The notes beneath the pieces were generated by a model that made no database searches, was not told where the DNA came from, and was given only the letters and a program-made list of their open reading frames with translations. A DNA stretch of 20,471 nucleotides from Haplomitrium mnioides (lineage: Eukaryota > Marchantiophyta > Haplomitriopsida > Calobryales): assembly GCA_049999725.1 (NCBI GenBank), contig JBNGIS010020040.1, positions 1 to 20,471 of the forward strand, in the 5' to 3' direction. Of this stretch, positions 1 to 9,453 are shown one piece after another; positions within the stretch are counted from its first letter, which is position 1; each line of letters begins with the position of its first letter. The position numbers and the translations under genes are program-made.

Positions 1-1378
1 GCACTCCTCATTCGACGAACTTCTCACCTTCTCTCTTCTCTACTTTGCGGCATACTTACTCTCCTGCTTAGTGACTCTTTGCTCATCTGTGGGACACTCT
101 GCGACTGCTCGGCTGGAGAACTTCTCTCCCCTTTTTCTTGGTCTCAGCTTGACAACATCGCTCCCTATTGCAACCTCACAGTGGATCTTCTTTTTCCTTT
201 CCTTGTTGACTTCCCTCTGTTTGACGACACTAAGCAGCATTGGCTCATTACTCTCTTGACTCGTCAACTCTATGCATGCCCGAAGCTAACCTGCATTGTA
301 TCCTCTTGTTCGTTTTGTCTTTGTTCCTCGGCTCATGACAAGCTGAAGCAGTCTCTTTGACAGCAACAACTATCAGGTCACACTCTCCATTTTCTTCCTA
401 ATTCTATTACTAACATCTATGCTTACAAACCAGTGTTGTATCTCTTCACTATTTCAACTAGCAATTCTTTGTGAGACTTTTTCTTTCTCTACTTTCTATG
501 TTGGAAACTGTCTAACATAGGAGACGACACCAATATGTACACCAACCATCCTTCGACACTAGTGTATACGAACTCCTATCAACTTCTTCCTCTTAGTTTA
601 TGGTATTACCTTGTTATTGATTTAGTTCTCTACTGTGCTAGAGCACTATCTAAGCATGGGAAAGCCCAAGCATAGGTTGCACAGACCTATGCACAAGTTT
701 GACTCACTTGTTTATGTAGCATCGAAGACCCAATCAGAAACATCTTCGGTGAAAGATACCTTCACACATGCGACTACACAACAAGCTACATCAATAGTCA
801 ACAAAAGAGCAACACTGCACCCTGCAACTTCCAATTCTTTCACTATATTCTCCAAAACTTCATGGTTCAAATTTCTCAACCCATTCTTTGATCAGCTTCG
901 ATTGATTTTTTTTCTTTTTGTTCTATGAATAAATCTATCCTCCACAAGGGACATACTTGTTGATTCTGAACTGCTTTTGATAGAGGTTACAGACAAATCA
1001 TACTAATAAGAAATGCTGACCCTTGTCACCTCCGAAGCTCAACCCCTATCTGCACATACCTACAATTGTTGCCTTTCTTTTCTCGTTACAGAATCAGTAC
1101 TACAGAGAGGCACAACAACAATTGAGGACTAGGATTTGTTTAGCTCTGAGAGGACACACAATGAGGATCTAGGAGGATATGCTACCCACACACCAAAAGC
1201 AATAGATACATACAAATGTAGGACAGTTCCTTCATCCATTAGCCACATCAATTTCTTATTTCATTTCTTGGTGTTTATACCGATCTACATGCAGCTAGCC
1301 AATTCTTTCTTGCTTTTCATTTTAGTTTTGATCTTTCCGGTTAAAGCAAAAAACATAAACAAGTACAAGGGTCTGTGA
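1..1378. other. Unassigned region left of the copia element
   Basis: I see no convincing gene here. The short open frames on both strands have no recognisable motif and look like chance openings in pyrimidine-rich DNA (the + strand is rich in CT runs over about 20-480). By position it should hold the 5' LTR and leader of the copia element that follows. However, no primer-binding site resembling the common plant initiator-Met type is visible near 1300-1500, and no matching LTR was found elsewhere in the window. A short inverted repeat at about 499-517 resembles the ends of copia LTRs but is not proof of a boundary. Confidence 0.4.
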
Positions 1379-1519
1379 TTGACCAAACATCAAGTCGATC
1401 ACCAATCTGTACCAAGTACAGACAATCACAACCTTGACCCAGTAGCTACATTCGGCACAAATTCTAGTTCATCATGCTCATTCATATGTATTCTCGGCAT
1501 GATAGAGAACAGATCCACA

Positions 1520-2424
1520 ATGACATCTATGGAATCTCTGAAATTCCAGGCTTTGAAATTGGACGGCTCCAACTACTGTTCTTGGTCACTAGATGTTACG
1601 ACTTATTTAACATCTAAGGCTATCCGTGAAGTTTTAAACATGAACGAAAACATCACCCTATGTGATGCAACAAGAGCCCTCATCCTGATCAGACACCACC
1701 TTGTGGAACCTTTGAGACTCCAATACATGAACTATCACAGTCCCCATCTACTATGGGAAGAATTGAAACTCGGATTCGACCATCTGACAAGCATATTGCT
1801 CCTTGCAACGAGACACAATTGGATTAACCTACAAGGTCATGACCACATGTCCATCCTCAACTACAACAACGAACTATTTTGCATTATCTCACAACTAGCA
1901 ATTTGCGGTCACCCTGTGACCGATGAAGAACAAATAGAGAAAACTCTATCCACCTTCCTTGTGAGCAATCTCATTTTGGCATCCCAATATCACAATCGGC
2001 ATACATGCTACTTGCTGAAAAGCATCAACTGCTCCTTGTGGAAAATGCAAAGAAGAGACCCCCACGGTTTGATGCTCTTCATCAGAACCATGAATCACAC
2101 TTTACAGGAACCAGTCTTTACCCCTGCTCCAGGAATGGACATTCTTCCAAAGGAAGAGGAAGGGGTAATCCCAGATTCAAGGGGAGCTATAACTGCTCGA
2201 CCAATAGTTGACCTTCAAATCCCAATGACATGGATCGACATTCCAACCATTGCATACTGATGACATCAGAAAACGCTTCACAACGCACATGGAATAATAG
2301 AGGAGGCAGACAACTCTATAGAGGTCGGCAAATATGTCTAACCTATGCCAGCAACAAACTACATGTACTCGATGTGGCACATGTGGCCACACCTAGCCCA
2401 CGTGTAGAGTACCCGCACACTTAG
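1520..2424 (+). pseudogene. gag: Copia gag pseudogene with CCHC zinc knuckle
   Basis: Gag would form the virus-like particle and bind element RNA. The likely start is the ATG at 1520 (MTSMESLKFQ), followed by the LDGSNYCSW segment that opens many plant copia Gags. A helical capsid-like stretch follows, with DATRALILIRHHL and LLWEELKLGF, and TDEEQIEKTLSTF at about 1920-1955. The frame shifts near 2000. AEKHQLLLVENAKKRPPRF is then read in another frame and leads to a basic GRGRGNPRFKG patch at about 2150-2185. A third frame carries the knuckle CTRCGTCGHT.PTC (2364-2405), a perfect CX2CX4HX4C whose tenth position is now TAG. With at least two frameshifts plus stops it is non-functional. Confidence 0.82.
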
Positions 2425-2580
2425 CACGATAATACCAATATAGTACCAGACCTCACAATCTTGAAGTGCAAGGCTACCTACTAGAATTGACAGACACAGA
2501 TGAATATCCACAATACAATGCATCCTGAAAGTCACATGACTTATTCATCTAGGTCAAACTAGACAACTGCATTTGAGATA

Positions 2581-2975
2581 ACCTGCATTGTAGACAACGG
2601 ATCTTCACACACCATTTTGCAAGGTCGCAAGTACTTCTCATTGATCAAACCTTCTTCTAGGCCTATGACAATAATTACCGACCACGATCAAATTAAAGAA
2701 GGACATGGTTCAGCGACCATAATATTTCCAAATGAAGCAAGACTGGATATCAAATCTGCAATTTATGCACCTGTAGCAACCAAAAACCTCATCAGTTTCT
2801 AGGACATAACACACAATGGTTTTCACATTCAAACCGAATCTTTTGATGACACTGAAGTCCTCCATATCCTGAGTCCAACAGCAATAGGATTCAACATATG
2901 AGAAACATTCTCACTATCACCACCTAGACTGTACACCACAAAAATATGCTCATATCATGTCTCCTCAAAACTGGT
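2581..2975 (+). pseudogene. Copia aspartic protease domain, degenerate
   Basis: The segment CIVDNGSSHTILQGRKYFS (from 2584) is the catalytic loop of a retrotransposon aspartic protease, with the catalytic Asp at 2593-2595. In relatives the loop reads like DSATTHTIL or DSGAS; here it is DNGSS, so a residue beside the Asp has changed. The domain continues through EGHGSATIIFPN and ends near NLISF, where a TAG stop (2800-2802) is followed in the same frame by DITHNGFHI, a segment expected downstream of this domain. It would have cut the Gag-Pol polyprotein. It is in the same frame as the integrase that follows. It is a pseudogene because of the stops. Confidence 0.75.
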
Positions 2976-2979
2976 CTCC

Positions 2980-3912
2980 ATAGCCCTCACATGGCACAAC
3001 CACCCAAGGCATTCAGGCCGAGACATGCTTTACCCCATCAAAAATAAAAGCAAAGACATACCTCAAAACGTGCACCCACTGCCATTGAATGCTCCATGCT
3101 TAGCATGCGCACAAGGCAAAATGAGAACTGCACCTTCTCACGATAAAACAACAATCACAATTCCTTGATTTCTTGAGAGAATCCACGTTGACGTTTGTGG
3201 ACCCATCCACCCACCTTTGGGACCATTCAGATACTTCTTTGTCACCATTGATGCATCATCCAAATGGTAAGAAGTATCTCTTCTCACAACCAAAAACATG
3301 GTCATTCCAAAACTGTTGTCTCAAATCTTGAAACTCTCAGCACAATTCCCTAAGTACCCAATCAAAAGCCAGAGAGTGGACAACACCGAAGAATTCTCTT
3401 CACAAACTTTTGACGACTTTTTCTTATTTGCCGGCATAGACATACAATATTGAGCTCCACATGTACACTTTCAGAATGGCATTGCAGAATCTGCTATTAA
3501 GAGAATACAACTTATAGCAAAACCATTACTTCTGAATTCAAACCTCTACACCACTGCTTGGAGACATGGAGTCATGTACGCAACATCTCTACTGCATTAT
3601 AGACCATCTGCATTTAATCATAATTCCCCACATCAACTTGTTGTGGGAATCCCAGTAGATATATCACATCTTGGCACATTTGGCTGCCTCGTACTTGTCC
3701 CAATCTTAGGACCACATCAAACAAAGATGGGACCACAATGACAAAAAGGTATATATATATTGGTTTTGAATCTCCTTCTATCATTTGATATCTTAAACCA
3801 TCAACCTCTGATGTGTTTAAGTCTCGATTTGTAGATTGCAAATTCTTTGAAGAATCTTTTCCACATCTCACACAAGAGGACAAAGCTGTACAACTCAAAC
3901 TTGAGGACAACT
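2980..3912 (+). pseudogene. Copia integrase, catalytic triad kept, frame broken
   Basis: The N-terminal zinc-binding part is visible as WHNHPRHSG (from 2992, His at 2995 and 3010) and CLACAQGK (Cys at 3097 and 3106), an HHCC arrangement. The core begins at RIHVDVCGPIHPP (3178). The acidic triad is complete: Asp 3190, Asp 3379 in RVDNTEEF, Glu 3487 in QNGIAES, with exactly 35 residues between the last two (DD35E). Stops interrupt it at IP.FLER, KW.EVS, QY.APH and GPQ.QKG. The homology then continues as IGFESPSIIRYL in another frame, and the shift falls in a run of AT dinucleotides (3750-3760), so replication slippage probably broke it. FKSRFVDCKFFEESFPHL (from 3816) is the end of the integrase region. 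Confidence 0.88.
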
Positions 3913-4319
3913 TAATATTACACCAACACTTGCCATTGAACTTTGATCAACAAAATGGACATTCCGATGCCAAAGTTAGAAGACTCCTCTATTTACAACA
4001 AACATTAATTAAAATTCTCGATGCATTTAACAATGTAGCCAACATTACCAAATCTCATATAGAAGCTGCTAATGCACTAGCAAGACTTCAAAAAGTCAAC
4101 ATCCCTGCCACTAATATACAACCTAAGGCAAAGCGTGGCAAACCTATAGGCTCAAAGAATTAGCTTAAATCATCAACATCATTGACTATTGCAACAGACA
4201 ATGAAGAAATAACAATTGACTATTCCCATACCGGTCAAATATGGGACAAATCCCATACCACTATGAATGATCTATTCGCATTATCTATGTCACAATCTGT
4301 AGACAATGATACACCTGAT
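3913..4319 (+). pseudogene. Copia linker between integrase and RT
   Basis: This is the low-complexity linker between integrase and RT. Segments such as ITKSHIEAANALARL and KAKRGKPIGSKN (to 4161, then TAG) match the linker of this copia family, which ends in a basic RGRPIGSKD-like motif. The second part, EEITIDYSHTGQIWD and NDLFALSMS, also fits the family. It has no catalytic role that I know of. It is in the same frame as the RT that follows, with a single in-frame stop at 4161-4163. Confidence 0.65.
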
Positions 4320-4775
4320 TCTTTATCTGTACGAGAAGCACAATCAAGAATCGATTGGCCCCAATGGGAAAAAGCGATGAATTCAGAACTTGACTCTCTC
4401 ATACAACAGCAAGTATTCAGATCTGTTATGCCAGCAATTCTAGACATGCACCTGATAGATTAGAGATTTATTTTTATTCGCAAATGTAATGCGAAAGGTG
4501 ATGTCACAAGATATGAGGCAAGATTAGTGGCCAAAAGATGCACTCAGATTCTTGGACTTGACTATGACCTCACATACTCACTTGTCATGGGCACTATTCC
4601 TTATAGATATATGATAGCATTTGCTATCCAATGTCATCTTACTATGCACATTATGGATGTCATCACATCCTACTTATATGGCACTCTGGATACCTAGATT
4701 TTTATGAAAGCACCCCTTGAACTCATCTCAAGGATGGCATTTCATATTCAGAGGGAGAACAACCAAAGTGCATAT

Positions 4776-5004
4776 AGACCTTTTATCTCTCATGGCCTAA
4801 ATACTAAGATTAGACTTTTTGTCTCTCATGGCCTAAACTCTGAGGTTGGACCTTCTATCCCTTATGATATGCACTATAAAAATGGACCTTTAGTCCATAG
4901 AGGCACAATGATTCAGAATGGACCTTTTGTCCTCAATGGCCAACAAATGAAAGGACCTTCTATCCATAAAATGCCCCTACCAATCCAAAAAGGACCTTTA
5001 GTCC
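4776..5004 (+). repeat. In-frame 12-residue repeats (36-bp class) in RT
   Basis: Seven copies of a motif like GGACCTTTAGTCC start at 4776, 4812, 4848, 4884, 4920, 4953 and 4992. The spacings are 36, 36, 36, 36, 33 and 39 bp, all multiples of three, and every copy lies in the RT frame. They encode variants of GPLV (RPFI, RLFV, GPSI, GPLV, GPFV, GPSI, GPLV) separated by 7-9 variable residues. The first three are the most diverged, and two of them share SHGLN. The motif is nearly palindromic, with GGAC and GTCC arms around CTTTA. I do not recognise the encoded peptide. Confidence 0.9.
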
Positions 5005-5060
5005 TCATGTCAAAAAGACAATGCCAAATGATGGAAAGAAAGTTGCATAATCATTCCAAT

Positions 5061-5396
5061 GGACCTTTAGTCTAGCCAGCGCACTCGTTGAGTAAGCAGC
5101 ATTCCAATGAATCTTTAGTCCAGCCAGCGCACTCACTGAGCAAGCAACATTCCAATGGACCTTTAGTCCAGCTAGCGCACTTGCTGAGCAAGTAACATTC
5201 CAATGGACCTTTAGTCCAGCCAATGCACTCGCTGAGTAAGCAACATTTCAAAGGACCTTTAGTCCGGCCAGCCAATTTGCTAAGCACACAATAGTGCAAA
5301 GGACCTTTAGTCCCACATATATACAAGTTGCATGAGCAACAATAGAGTGGACCTTTAGTCCCCCATCATCAAAGTATACCACATGACAATGTGAAG
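5061..5396 (+). repeat. Six to seven 48-bp tandem repeats (16 residues each)
   Basis: The same motif recurs at 5061, 5109, 5157, 5205, 5253, 5301 and 5349, exactly 48 bp apart each time. The best-kept units translate as GPLVQPAHSLSKQHSN in the RT frame. The last two units keep the motif but their spacer sequence has drifted (GPLVPHIYKLHEQQ). In-frame stops at 5073, 5193, 5292 and 5343 are later decay: at 5073 one unit has TAG where its sisters at 5121, 5169 and 5217 have CAG, and at 5193 TAA replaces CAA. An unrepetitive stretch (5005-5060) separates this array from the 36-bp class. Confidence 0.93.
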
Positions 5397-5700
5397 TTGG
5401 CAAAGCATTCTATTAATGCATCTGGATCACCAATCGATTAATCAGGCATACAAATGGCAGTTCAAGTCATGAGATCGATATATGGGCTCAAATAGAGTGG
5501 TAGAAATTGGTGCCAAAGATTCAAATCAGAGATGATGACACTAAATTTTACAAATGATGCCATTGCTCCATGCTTGTTCATGAAACATCAAGGCTTTGAA
5601 TATGTCGTAGTTGCACTTTATGTAGACAACATAAATATTTTTGGCACAAAAAAGTCTAGCTGCCAGCATTATTGCCAAATTGAAAGACATATTTGAAATG

Positions 5701-6587
5701 TGAGACATCGAAGAACCTCATTTCCATCTTGGCATTCAGTTTGACCATATGCCCAATGGTATTATGATCCACTAGTCGACATATACGGCCAAGATTCTTA
5801 AACAATTCAATATGGACAATGCTCATCCAACGAGCACTCCAATGGAAGTGAGATCTTTGGACCCTACCAAAGACATGTTTGGAAAACAAAAAGAACATGA
5901 GCAAATTCTGGGATTAGAAAAACCATATCTATCGGTAATAGGAGCCCTCATGTACCTTGCAAATTAGACTTGACCTGAAATATCTTTTGCAGTGAATATG
6001 CTTGCAAAGCACAGCTCCCAGCCCACCATTCGCTACTAGAATGGGCTCAAATGCATTTTCAGATATCTAAAAGGTACAAAAGATATGGGACTCTTCTTCC
6101 TTGGAAATGCAACAAATGATATTGTCAGTTACACTGACGCTAGATATTTATCTGATCCTAATGACGCAAAGTCTCAAACAGGATATCTCTTCCTTAAAGA
6201 AAGCACTGCTATCTCATGGAAAAGCACCAAACAAACAATTACAACTACCTCAACCAACCATGCACAAATCATAACCCTTTATGAGGTTAGTAGGGAATGT
6301 ATCTGGCTCTGACAACTCATTGATCATATCAACATCAATACGGGCCAACCTCTACTTCATTCCCCTACAATAATTTACAAGGACAATCGACCATGTGTTG
6401 ACCAGATTGCTCAAGGCTTTATCAAGGGTGATAGGATTAAACACATTGCTCCTAAATTCTTCTACACCCATGAGCAATAGAGTGACATAATAAATGTCCA
6501 ATGGATAGCAAGTAAAGATAGCAGAGTAGATATCTTCACCAAACTACTCCCACCTGCTTTCCACATTGCACATACTCAAGGGCTTGG
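5701..6587 (+). pseudogene. Copia RT tail and RNase H, truncated at the end
   Basis: The frame differs from that of upstream RT. The RT tail is seen as HFHLGIQFDHMPNG, HPTSTPMEVRSLDP and YLSVIGALMYLAN. RNase H follows, with SYTDARYLSDPNDAKSQTGY (first catalytic Asp), ISWKSTKQTI, TLYEVSRECIWL (Glu region), IIYKDNRPCV (Asp; relatives have EDN) and KGDRIKHIAPKFFYTH (His). It ends in VDIFTKLLPPAFH, which marks the C-terminus of this family, and then the gypsy LTR begins at 6588. Several TAG and TGA stops interrupt it, for example after YLAN and after ECIWL. The last few residues and the copia 3' LTR are missing. Confidence 0.87.
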
Positions 6588-7258
6588 TGTAGTAATCAAG
6601 GAATCCCGAAAATGTAAGATTTGTCCTTCTCCAGTTTCTTTTACTCGGAGAGGACAAAGATTTGAGACAAAATCGCCCTATTTCTTAGCAAAACCTTTCT
6701 TTTCAGCATCCAAGACAATCCAGGGTTCACAATCGGATTCCACATGCTAAAAATTGGACTATGGAATTCATCTGCGGATCCAAATAAGTCAGATAACCCA
6801 TTTTGAAGTGTTGCTTTTGGTTTCAATTGCCGCCTCCGAAGCTCTTCTTAGGACTTGGTTCCGCCAGCCGTTCGCCACCGCAGTCAACTGGGAAGCTTGA
6901 CCGACTCATACTTCATTGTACTTTCCTCCATACGCTGACTATACCACTAACCGACAACTTTGTTGACATCAACCTTGACTTTTCTCGGCTACACGACAGA
7001 AGTACGCTTCGGAACCCAGCCGTCCGACGTCGTTCTCCACTTGGAAGCTTGACCATCATTCCGTTGATCCTTTCAGACTTCTGAATTTTCCCTTCTTCAG
7101 ACTCGAACCGGATTTATTCCGAATCCGATTTTTGACTCTCCTAGCGTCGACTTCCACTATACCCCAACACTCGCCACGCGTCCTTCCGATACTTCGGACC
7201 CCATTGATCCTGTATTCATGTTTGCTCTTCTGAACTTCAACTTCCACAATTTTGTGCT

Positions 7259-7266
7259 GTATTTAT
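7259..7266 (-). promoter_or_regulatory. Candidate TATA box in the 3' LTR
   Basis: The - strand reads ATAAATAC, close to the plant TATA consensus. It is conserved in the other LTR at the matching place (17061-17068), with similar bases on both sides (TAAATACA.CACAA). Position and conservation suggest the LTR core promoter, placing U3 above and R/U5 below. This is an inference from motif and conservation only; no transcript start is known. Confidence 0.45.
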
Positions 7267-8021
7267 TCTCATACATCCAATGAGAAATCCGTTTTCTCCC
7301 TTGCGAATTGCAAGGACTAAGGAGCAGCTTCTTTTGGCTCTCCTATACTCTTCCTCCTACTTTCCACTCTCTCGTATCTGGTTACATTGTGGTCCTTTGG
7401 GTTTAAGCCATGCACCTTGCGCAAGGAATAGAAATTCTAGAAATGATTCCTAGTCTGTCGACTGGAACTCAACCTCGCAATTCTGTCGATCTGCAAGGGT
7501 GATTCTCACCATTTACTCTCTAAATTGTTTGCATATTTAACAAGACCCCTACTTGCCTCCAACGATCAGGTAGGCCCTATGATCTGTTCAAGATACCCCT
7601 CCCTACTACAGTTGACTCCCTTCATGGGTCAAGTTGTTGTTCTAACGCCCTTATGCAATTCAAGGACAATTTCTGAAAAGCTTCGGTGGATTCTGCCTTC
7701 TTTCACTATATGACAATTCGTAAATAAGCAATCACAAGAGTTCATCCAAATTAAGTACCTTCCTCAACATCCAGAACATGATTGATTCCTTGCTCACGCT
7801 TATGCGAATTCTCTTCTTTACTCCAGATCAGATGCGAAATTCCCCACTTTACACAATTATGAAATTTTGTTCAAGAATTCTTTACTTCATAAAAATACAA
7901 TTGCAACTCGCAACTTCAGAATAAGCAACTAATAACCCTTAGTTTAAAGTCCTAAGAAGACTTATACAACTTTGGAATTCCCAAAATGACACTTCTGAAC
8001 AGACAAGAGGACCTTTTTAAC

Positions 8022-9420
8022 CTAAGGTAACTTTAAAATATCTTCAAATGAATTTACTGGGAATAAATCCCAAGTTACTTCAGAGTATCTACGCTCTTCC
8101 AAAGCTGCTAACTATTCTCATACATTGGCTACTTTCTAGTTTGCCTCATCCAGGTCAAAGAATAGCCTCTGCATACTCACGTCCATTCGATTCAAGGTCT
8201 GGTTCCACACTTGCTGAACTTTATCCCACATTTGCTTTAACCCTAGTGCATCACAAGCTGCCTTCAAGAGGTTCTCCGAAAGTTCCCTCTTCTCTCTTTC
8301 CAATGAATCCTTTTGCCATTCCGCCAACTTCAGCTGCAGGGTATTGGCCATGTTTTCTTGGATAGACTTCGACATCTGGAGAGCCTGATATAGCCTCACC
8401 CAATCCTTCTCCTTCTTCTCATATATCTACTTCTACGCCTCCATACTCGCCATTTTGCTGATCAATTTACAAGCTTCGAACTAGAGCAATGCCTTCTCTC
8501 CAAAGAGCTACTGACTCCTCCATTTTTCCTCCTAAAGCTCTCTTGTCACCTTAGAGCACTTCTCCTCCTGAATATGGAAACTTTCTTCTCTATGCTTCAG
8601 CAGAGCTTCCAATGCCGCTACCTTCTTCTTCAAAGCGTCCACCTGAGCCAAATCCTCAATATCTTGTTGTTTCTCTCTATGCATCTGCGCCAAGGATTTC
8701 CGAAGTATTTTGAAAGTTTCCCTTTCCTCTCGGATCATACCTTCCAATATGCTTTCTTTAATCTCCATCTTTTGCCTTAAAAGCTTGTAAGTGCTTACCC
8801 AATTTTCCGATTCGACATCGAATTCTCGTGCTATTGCTTTCCCTCTCCTTTGAATCATTGGAGGATCCTTGGAAGACTCCTCCAAAGTAGACTTCAGGTT
8901 CTCCTCCTTATTACTGGACTCTTTGTCTTCCTCTTCCAACGAGTCCACACTTGCAAGGTTTACCTCTGCTGCAAATGGAATCTCAACTAGATGTAGGAGA
9001 CCCTCTCCCGATCTTCCATTTCCCACCTCCAAAAGCACCACATTGGATTCCTCCACTCCCGCTTCTGCAAAGGCTTTTGGTACTGCTGCTGAACTTGCCA
9101 TGAACTTGCTTTGAATCCAAAGAAGGCCCTACTACCTTGCCTTTGCCTTGTGCCATGCGTTGGGCATCAATTTCCTCCAAAGTTCTGCCCCAATCCGCAC
9201 TTCCTTCTTCAAGATCAATCATATCAATTGTCTGACCCTCTCTTGGCTTCCAACAAGCCAAGGGGAAGACTACCATTTCCTCTGAAACTTTTGTTGGACC
9301 CACCTTGGGCACCCACATTTCTTTCAACTCTGTTCTGGCCCTCTTCTGAGGTTTCGGATAGGGCGAGTCGAGAATTCTCCTTTCCACTCTCTCTCTTGGA
9401 ATGGGATCAATTGATGACAT
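8022..9420 (-). pseudogene. Coiled-coil ORF, C-terminal part, 3' LTR copy
   Basis: It starts at MSSIDPIPRERVERRI (9420) and continues with PYPKPQKRARTELKEMWVPK and the conserved TIDMIDLEEGSADWGRTLEE. A frameshift near 9100 leads into a Glu/Lys-rich region with heptad-like spacing (for example IREERETFKILRKSLAQ and VDALKKKVAALEALLKHREE), then KLAEWQKDSLEREKRELSE and KAACDALGLKQMWDKVQQV. This predicts long coiled coils. The frame is broken by TAG stops near 8532 and between 8400 and 8530. It ends at TAG 8022-8024, where the sister copy has TGG. I do not recognise the family, and no membrane segment or enzyme motif is visible. It is the continuation of the post-pol ORF that starts in the internal region. 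Confidence 0.72.
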
Positions 9421-9453
9421 TTTCCAGGGCTTCCTTCTTGGTTAGTTTGAGAC

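Larger units (their letters stand above)
4320..5700 (+). pseudogene. Copia RT split by in-frame repeat expansion
   Basis: RT begins with SVREAQSRIDWPQWEKAM and continues through FIFIRKCNAKGDVTRYEARLVAK. Palm motif A is MDVITSYLYG with its Asp at 4656-4658, followed by LDT.IFMKAP, where TAG (4695) replaces the expected Gln. In relatives, as I recall them, about 30-40 residues separate MKxP from YGLKQSG. Here the gap is about 259 codons (4704-5480), mostly tandem repeats, and RT resumes in exactly the same frame as QVMRSIYGLK.SGRNW (TAG for Gln at 5493). The catalytic box at 5619-5630 reads YVDN instead of YVDD, which would abolish metal binding by the last Asp. A frameshift near 5650 then moves the homology (AKLKDIFEM) to another frame. 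The gene is dead. Confidence 0.87.
1379..6587 (+). mobile_element. Degenerate Ty1/copia LTR retrotransposon, coding part
   Basis: The domain order gag, zinc knuckle, protease, integrase, RT, RNase H identifies Ty1/copia: integrase lies before RT, unlike Ty3/gypsy. The whole coding region of about 5.1 kb is present, but it is split across all three forward frames by several indels and many stops, so it cannot make a polyprotein. Phrases such as MKAP, YGLK.SG, YLSDPN.AKSQTGY and KGDRIKHIAPKFFYTH match a common plant copia family. The element stops abruptly at 6587, where the gypsy LTR starts. Its own LTRs were not recognised on either side. It is unusual for a repeat expansion inside RT (4776-5396). 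Confidence 0.9.
6588..9453 (-). repeat. Gypsy 3' LTR (about 2.87 kb) containing part of an ORF
   Basis: This is a direct repeat of 16394-19269. The lower edge is defined by TGTAGTAA, shared by both copies (6588 and 16394), with homology absent below it; TG is the expected LTR terminus. The upper edge is soft: similarity fades about 30 bases above the ATG at 9420. Conserved blocks include GGAGCAGCTTCTTTTGGCTC (about 7322-7341) and GATCAGGTAGGCCCTA (7564). On the - strand, U3 would be 9453 to about 7260, with R and U5 running from there to 6588. The coiled-coil ORF lies within U3. A purine-rich stretch on the - strand just above (about 9454-9470) is a candidate polypurine tract. Confidence 0.8.

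Noticed and set aside
499-517. Copia 5' LTR start (TGTTGGA ... TCTAACA inverted repeat)
   Set aside because: The arms are only five bases apart, no second copy was found in the right flank, and no primer-binding site follows at a suitable distance. It was not annotated as an LTR.
5005-5326. Two overlapping antisense open frames with repeated GPL-type peptides
   Set aside because: They are shadows of the 48-bp repeats. Because the unit length is a multiple of three, all frames repeat. The sense frame matches the flanking RT, so it is preferred.
4704-5396. CRISPR array because of regularly spaced repeats
   Set aside because: The repeat core is only about 13 bp, the spacers are similar to each other, the units read as protein in the RT frame, and the context is a plant retrotransposon.
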